A stretch of 8,067 nucleotides of DNA from Lachnospiraceae bacterium. Lineage in GTDB: Bacteria > Bacillota > Clostridia > Lachnospirales > Lachnospiraceae. The notes under the pieces were generated by a model, which was not told the origin of the DNA, ran no database searches, and saw only the letters and a program-made list of their open reading frames with translations. Made by a program: the position numbers and the translations under genes. Where the stretch lies: the NCBI GenBank assembly GCA_019423745.1, contig JAHZAV010000061.1, positions 1 through 8,067 on the forward strand. The letters run 5' to 3'. Positions 5,200 to 8,067 of this stretch are shown here, piece by piece (the first letter of the stretch is position 1; every line of letters begins with the position of its first letter).

Positions 5200-7302
5200 T
5201 TATTCATTACCAAGATATTCATCCAGTATCGCCTTATCCTTTTCCACCACATAACCGCTTCCTCCAATATCTTTCACATTCTCTACCATACTGATGAGCA
5301 AAATAGGATTCTTTGCATCTCTATCTGTAGTAAAAACTGTAAACCAGCCAATTTCTGTTCCAGATGTATCTTCTTTTGTAGCTTTCAGTTCCGCTGTTCC
5401 GGTTTTTCCTGCTAATCTAATGTCTTCCCGGCATGCTCCATAACCAGTTCCTTCCGGGTTATTCACTACACCCTCTAACCCCTCCATAACCTCCGAAACA
5501 ATTTGTGGTGAAAAAGCATCTTTTATCCAGATTTCACTGGAAGTGCTTCCACCATCCGCGTGAAGATATGGCTTTATCATATTTCCATCATTTAGAAAAG
5601 CCGTATAAATGCTTGCAAGATGCAAAGGATTTACCAGAATCTGTCCCTGTCCATACCCACTGTCAGCAAGCTGGATTTCTGTTTCTGTCTTGTCCGTATT
5701 AGAATATTGGGACTCTGACATTTTAATATCAAATGGAAGTTCCTGATTAAATCCTATTTGATTTAGAGACTGCATCAGTTGATCCGCACCAATTTTTAAT
5801 GCTGCTTTTGCAAAATAAATATTATCTGAATAAATAAGCGCATTTTTCAAGATCACAGGTTCATAATCATGAAGTGTAGTCACTGTATAATCTCCCCACG
5901 AGGAATCTTTCTGCCACGCCAGACCCTCATTTCCAAAATCGTCATTTGCAGTAAATGCCCCCACTTTTAATCCAATTGCAGCAATTACAGATTTAAAAGT
6001 TGAGCCAGGACACCATGTCTGGCGAAAGCGGTTGTATAAAGGCCTGTCTTCATTTTCATTTAATGCACTCCACTGGCTGTTGTCCATTCCACGTACAAAA
6101 TCATTATTATCATAAGATGGCGTACTTACCAACGCCAGTACTTCCCCTGTATAAGGATTCAAGGCTACAGAACATCCTCTGTCTTCTTTAAATTGTTCAT
6201 AAAGAGTACTTTGAAGATCGCCATCAATCGTAGTATGGATATCTTCTCCATCTTTTTTAGGCTCATATGCAATGACACTTTTTTTATTTCCATTTGCATC
6301 TACAATACAGATCTCACACCCATCTGTCCCTTTTAGTTCTTTTTCATAAAGCGTTTCCAGTCCCGTCTTTCCAATCACACTGTTTGTACGATACCCTTCC
6401 CCTTTATGTTCCTGCAAATCCTCGGCTGTAACCGCCTGTACATACCCTACCAGATGAGAGGCAGCTTCTTTTAGATAATAAGTTCGTACTTTTACATCAG
6501 ATAACATAATACCTGGAATCTTCAATAATGTGTCCTGCTTTTCTTTTTCTTCCAGAACAGTTTCATCCGGATTCACTGTCAGAAGATCGACCTCTTGTAT
6601 TTTAGGAATTGTTGCTACTGGTACAAAAGAATCTGCTTTTACCCAACCGGCTTTTAACTTATCCTCAATTTCGTCTGCTCCAATTCCAAGATACTCTGCC
6701 AGTTTTTTTATTGTATCTTCTCTGTTCTCCATCCTGCCCGGAACAATTCCTACCGAAGATGCAGTTCCCTCTCCAGCCAACTGACGACCATTTCTGTCTA
6801 AAATATCTCCTCTCTTTGCCTCTTCTGACGTTACCTGAACTTTATCCGTTGCAGATAACTCTGGAAAAATCAACTGATCCTGCCAGATTAAATGATATCC
6901 TGTCCAATCATGTGAAAATACCGCATCGTTGGTAAATTCTACATTTCCTGCAGCAGTCTGCATATTTGTTGTATAGGAAACTGCCGCATTTCCGTTTTCT
7001 TTTCTTTTTGCTGTAATATCGGTTATGGACAGATCAGACATCTCAATGCCTTCATATATTTTAGAATTTCGTTCTATAAATTCTTCCTTACTGTTCATGC
7101 TGCTTTTTTTCTGATCCAGCATGGCATACATTTGCTCATATTCCCCTTTTTCAATATATTTCATATATTCCATTAGTCTTTTTTCAGGAACATTACGATT
7201 CATTATTGTTACAATACCGATTCCACCACCAATCAATATACCGCTAAATAAAACTATTTTTGTAATAATCTTCGTGTGTTTTTTTCTTTTCTTTTTTCTC
7301 AT
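5200..7302 (-). CDS. MecA/PBP2a-like class B penicillin-binding protein (transpeptidase)
   Basis: This is a membrane-anchored D,D-transpeptidase that cross-links peptidoglycan outside the cell. It has 700 residues, close to PBP2a and enterococcal PBP5. Domains in order: a basic N-terminus with one membrane anchor (about 11-34); a MecA-type NTF2-like N-terminal domain (about 37-147); a PBP dimer domain (about 160-345) opened by RGDILDRNG (164-172); and a transpeptidase domain (about 355-695) with STFK (Ser434 nucleophile, Lys437), SDN (492-494) and KTGTAE (633-638). All catalytic motifs are intact. A cysteine (Cys431) sits three residues before the nucleophile. The start ATG has AAGGAG at 7315-7320, 12 bases upstream, which is somewhat long. 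It heads an operon with two exported proteins and is preceded by a BlaI operator, so it is likely induced by beta-lactams. Domain order resembles low-affinity PBPs; actual beta-lactam affinity cannot be judged from sequence. Confidence 0.93.
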   Translation of the reverse strand: MRKKKRKKHTKIITKIVLFSGILIGGGIGIVTIMNRNVPEKRLMEYMKYIEKGEYEQMYAMLDQKKSSMNSKEEFIERNSKIYEGIEMSDLSITDITAKRKENGNAAVSYTTNMQTAAGNVEFTNDAVFSHDWTGYHLIWQDQLIFPELSATDKVQVTSEEAKRGDILDRNGRQLAGEGTASSVGIVPGRMENREDTIKKLAEYLGIGADEIEDKLKAGWVKADSFVPVATIPKIQEVDLLTVNPDETVLEEKEKQDTLLKIPGIMLSDVKVRTYYLKEAASHLVGYVQAVTAEDLQEHKGEGYRTNSVIGKTGLETLYEKELKGTDGCEICIVDANGNKKSVIAYEPKKDGEDIHTTIDGDLQSTLYEQFKEDRGCSVALNPYTGEVLALVSTPSYDNNDFVRGMDNSQWSALNENEDRPLYNRFRQTWCPGSTFKSVIAAIGLKVGAFTANDDFGNEGLAWQKDSSWGDYTVTTLHDYEPVILKNALIYSDNIYFAKAALKIGADQLMQSLNQIGFNQELPFDIKMSESQYSNTDKTETEIQLADSGYGQGQILVNPLHLASIYTAFLNDGNMIKPYLHADGGSTSSEIWIKDAFSPQIVSEVMEGLEGVVNNPEGTGYGACREDIRLAGKTGTAELKATKEDTSGTEIGWFTVFTTDRDAKNPILLISMVENVKDIGGSGYVVEKDKAILDEYLGNE

Positions 7303-7333
7303 ATAGTTTTATTTCTCCTTTTTTCATATTTTC

Positions 7334-7359
7334 TTAAATATTACACTTGTAATATTTAA
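7334..7359 (-). promoter_or_regulatory. BlaI/MecI-type operator of the penicillin-binding protein operon
   Basis: This is a perfect inverted repeat with 12-bp arms (TTAAATATTACA and its complement) around the 2-base spacer CT. The core is TACA-nn-TGTA. It covers the promoter spacer and the whole -10 box, so repressor binding would exclude RNA polymerase. It is the longest and cleanest of the operator sites in the window. Confidence 0.85.
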
Positions 7360-7366
7360 ACGTCAA
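7338..7366 (-). promoter_or_regulatory. Promoter of the penicillin-binding protein operon
   Basis: Read on the minus strand, the -35 box TTGACG (7361-7366) and the -10 box TAATAT (7338-7343) are separated by exactly 17 bases. Transcription should start near 7331, giving a leader of about 30 bases before the ATG at 7302. The operator overlaps the spacer and the -10 box. Confidence 0.8.
7341..7366. repeat. Promoter-operator module, second copy at 5172-5197
   Basis: These 26 bases match 5172-5197 at 23 positions in the same orientation. The mismatches fall in the operator spacer and in the -35 box. Retention of the operator with loss of the promoter boxes in the other copy suggests either duplication followed by selective decay, or convergent constraint on the repressor site. 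Confidence 0.7.
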
Positions 7367-7421
7367 GCTTTTTCTTAGGTTTATATATGTAAACAAAAGA
7401 AAAGATTTGGATAAAAAAGAA

Positions 7422-7465
7422 AGGGCATCTCAAAGCTTCTTTGATAAAGAACTTTACGACACCCT
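7422..7465 (-). terminator. Long hairpin with T tract, probable minus-strand terminator
   Basis: A long imperfect stem (7422-7442 against 7446-7465) closes on the 3-base loop GAT. It has several G-U pairs in minus-strand RNA, one bulge and one mismatch. On the minus strand it is followed by TTTCTTTTTTAT. This is the shape of an intrinsic terminator and would insulate the penicillin-binding protein promoter from anything transcribed from the right, including the decayed gene. The two arms also resemble facing terminal inverted repeats of an insertion sequence (GGGCATCTCAAAG and GGGTGTCGTAAAG reading inward), but no transposase is seen between them. The flanks, 7367-7421 and 7466-7558, show nothing else that I can support. 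Confidence 0.6.
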
Positions 7466-7558
7466 GAGGTAATGGTTTCTCCGGATGTTTCCCAAACGCT
7501 ATAATCACTCTCCAGAAGAACCAAAAACGATTTTTAATTTTCTCTCAGAAAAAAAGAA

Positions 7559-8067
7559 CTACTCTAAATCTGCTGATCTTTGAAATAACCCTGCTCGTTT
7601 CTTATAATCACAAACATATTCAGACAACACATTCTTTGCTGGCAGATTATTATAGCAGAAAACGCAACAAATCCCTTTATTAACTTTTGTTCCATATATT
7701 TCCTGTACCAATCCTATTGTTTCATCATCTGAACAAAAGCTCTTCGGAATCTCCCTACAATCCCTGATAATAACTCAAATCTGTTTACTATGTCCTCTCT
7801 GTCAGTATACAAGCCAGCTAATCTCTTTATTATAGTATCTAAATACTTCTTCCCAATTCCACTACTCAAAATTTCTTCAGTCACTGTTTCTGCAGATGTG
7901 TTTTTATATCAGCCAGAGTTTCCCTGGCTGAATTCTTCCAATATATACCTGTTAACACTTCTCAATGCTGACACTTTTTCCTTCGCTTCTCATCTTTCAC
8001 CTGCTATACTGCACTCTGGCTTGAATTCATTCCCCCTCTTCCAGTTCCGATTTATAATCTTCCAAGT
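7559..8067 (-). pseudogene. Decayed, unidentified protein-coding gene, truncated by the window edge
   Basis: Read on the minus strand from the right edge, one frame gives protein-like sequence interrupted by TGA at 7990-7992 and again at 7909-7911. It then stays open for 64 codons (TVTEEILSSGIGKKYLDT, IIKRLAGLYTDREDIVNRF) down to 7717. A second frame, open from 7774, takes over near 7750-7765 with CREIPKSFCSDDETIGLVQ and continues through NNLPAKNVLSEYVCDYKKRAG to TAG at 7559-7561. Composition looks coding across the join (amphipathic, Lys/Glu/Leu-rich), consistent with a gene disabled by two in-frame stops and one frameshift. The 5' end lies outside the window. I do not recognise the family, and sequencing error cannot be excluded for the frameshift, though it is unlikely to explain all three lesions. 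Confidence 0.6.

Noticed and set aside
6530..6935. Overlapping plus-strand frames inside the PBP gene
   Set aside because: Antisense to the conserved dimer and N-terminal domains; no ribosome binding site or family resemblance.
7381..7395. TATATATGTAAACA as an additional operator near the PBP promoter
   Set aside because: It holds only a TGTA half-site and lies upstream of the -35 box without a matching TACA at the right spacing.

Overview
The window comes from a low-GC Gram-positive anaerobe, most likely a gut member of the Clostridia (Lachnospiraceae-like). The evidence is AT-rich DNA, strong AGGAGG-type ribosome binding sites, Firmicute-type lipoproteins and a BlaI/BlaR1-type switch. The taxonomy is inferred from style only; no taxonomic marker gene is present.

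Layout from left to right. At 36-449 (minus) lies a small stand-alone winged-helix DNA-binding protein, related to the output domain of OmpR/PhoB response regulators but without a receiver domain. Diverging from it is a two-gene plus-strand operon, blaI (571-942) and blaR1 (953-2749), closed by a strong intrinsic terminator at about 2757-2791. Converging on that terminator is a three-gene minus-strand operon. It reads from right to left: a MecA/PBP2a-like class B penicillin-binding protein (7302-5200), then two exported, tandem-duplicated proteins of unknown function (5159-4002 and 4015-2777). To the right of its promoter are a long hairpin that looks like a minus-strand terminator (7422-7465) and a decayed, unidentified protein-coding gene that runs off the window edge (7559-8067, minus).

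How it fits together. BlaR1 is a membrane metalloprotease with an outer beta-lactam-binding domain. By family knowledge, acylation of that domain by a beta-lactam leads to loss of the BlaI repressor. TACA-nn-TGTA palindromes typical of BlaI/MecI operators are found next to the blaI promoter (538-547, plus a degenerate partner at 515-522), over the promoter of the penicillin-binding protein (7334-7359), and in the 40-base gap before the two exported proteins (5172-5183). The window therefore reads as one regulon: sensor and repressor at one end, and at the other end a low-affinity-type transpeptidase plus two exported proteins as the induced output. No beta-lactamase gene is present.

The least described part is the pair of paralogous exported proteins co-transcribed with the penicillin-binding protein and carrying their own operator. 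They are candidates for an unrecognised accessory component of beta-lactam-induced cell-wall maintenance. That role is inferred from context alone.
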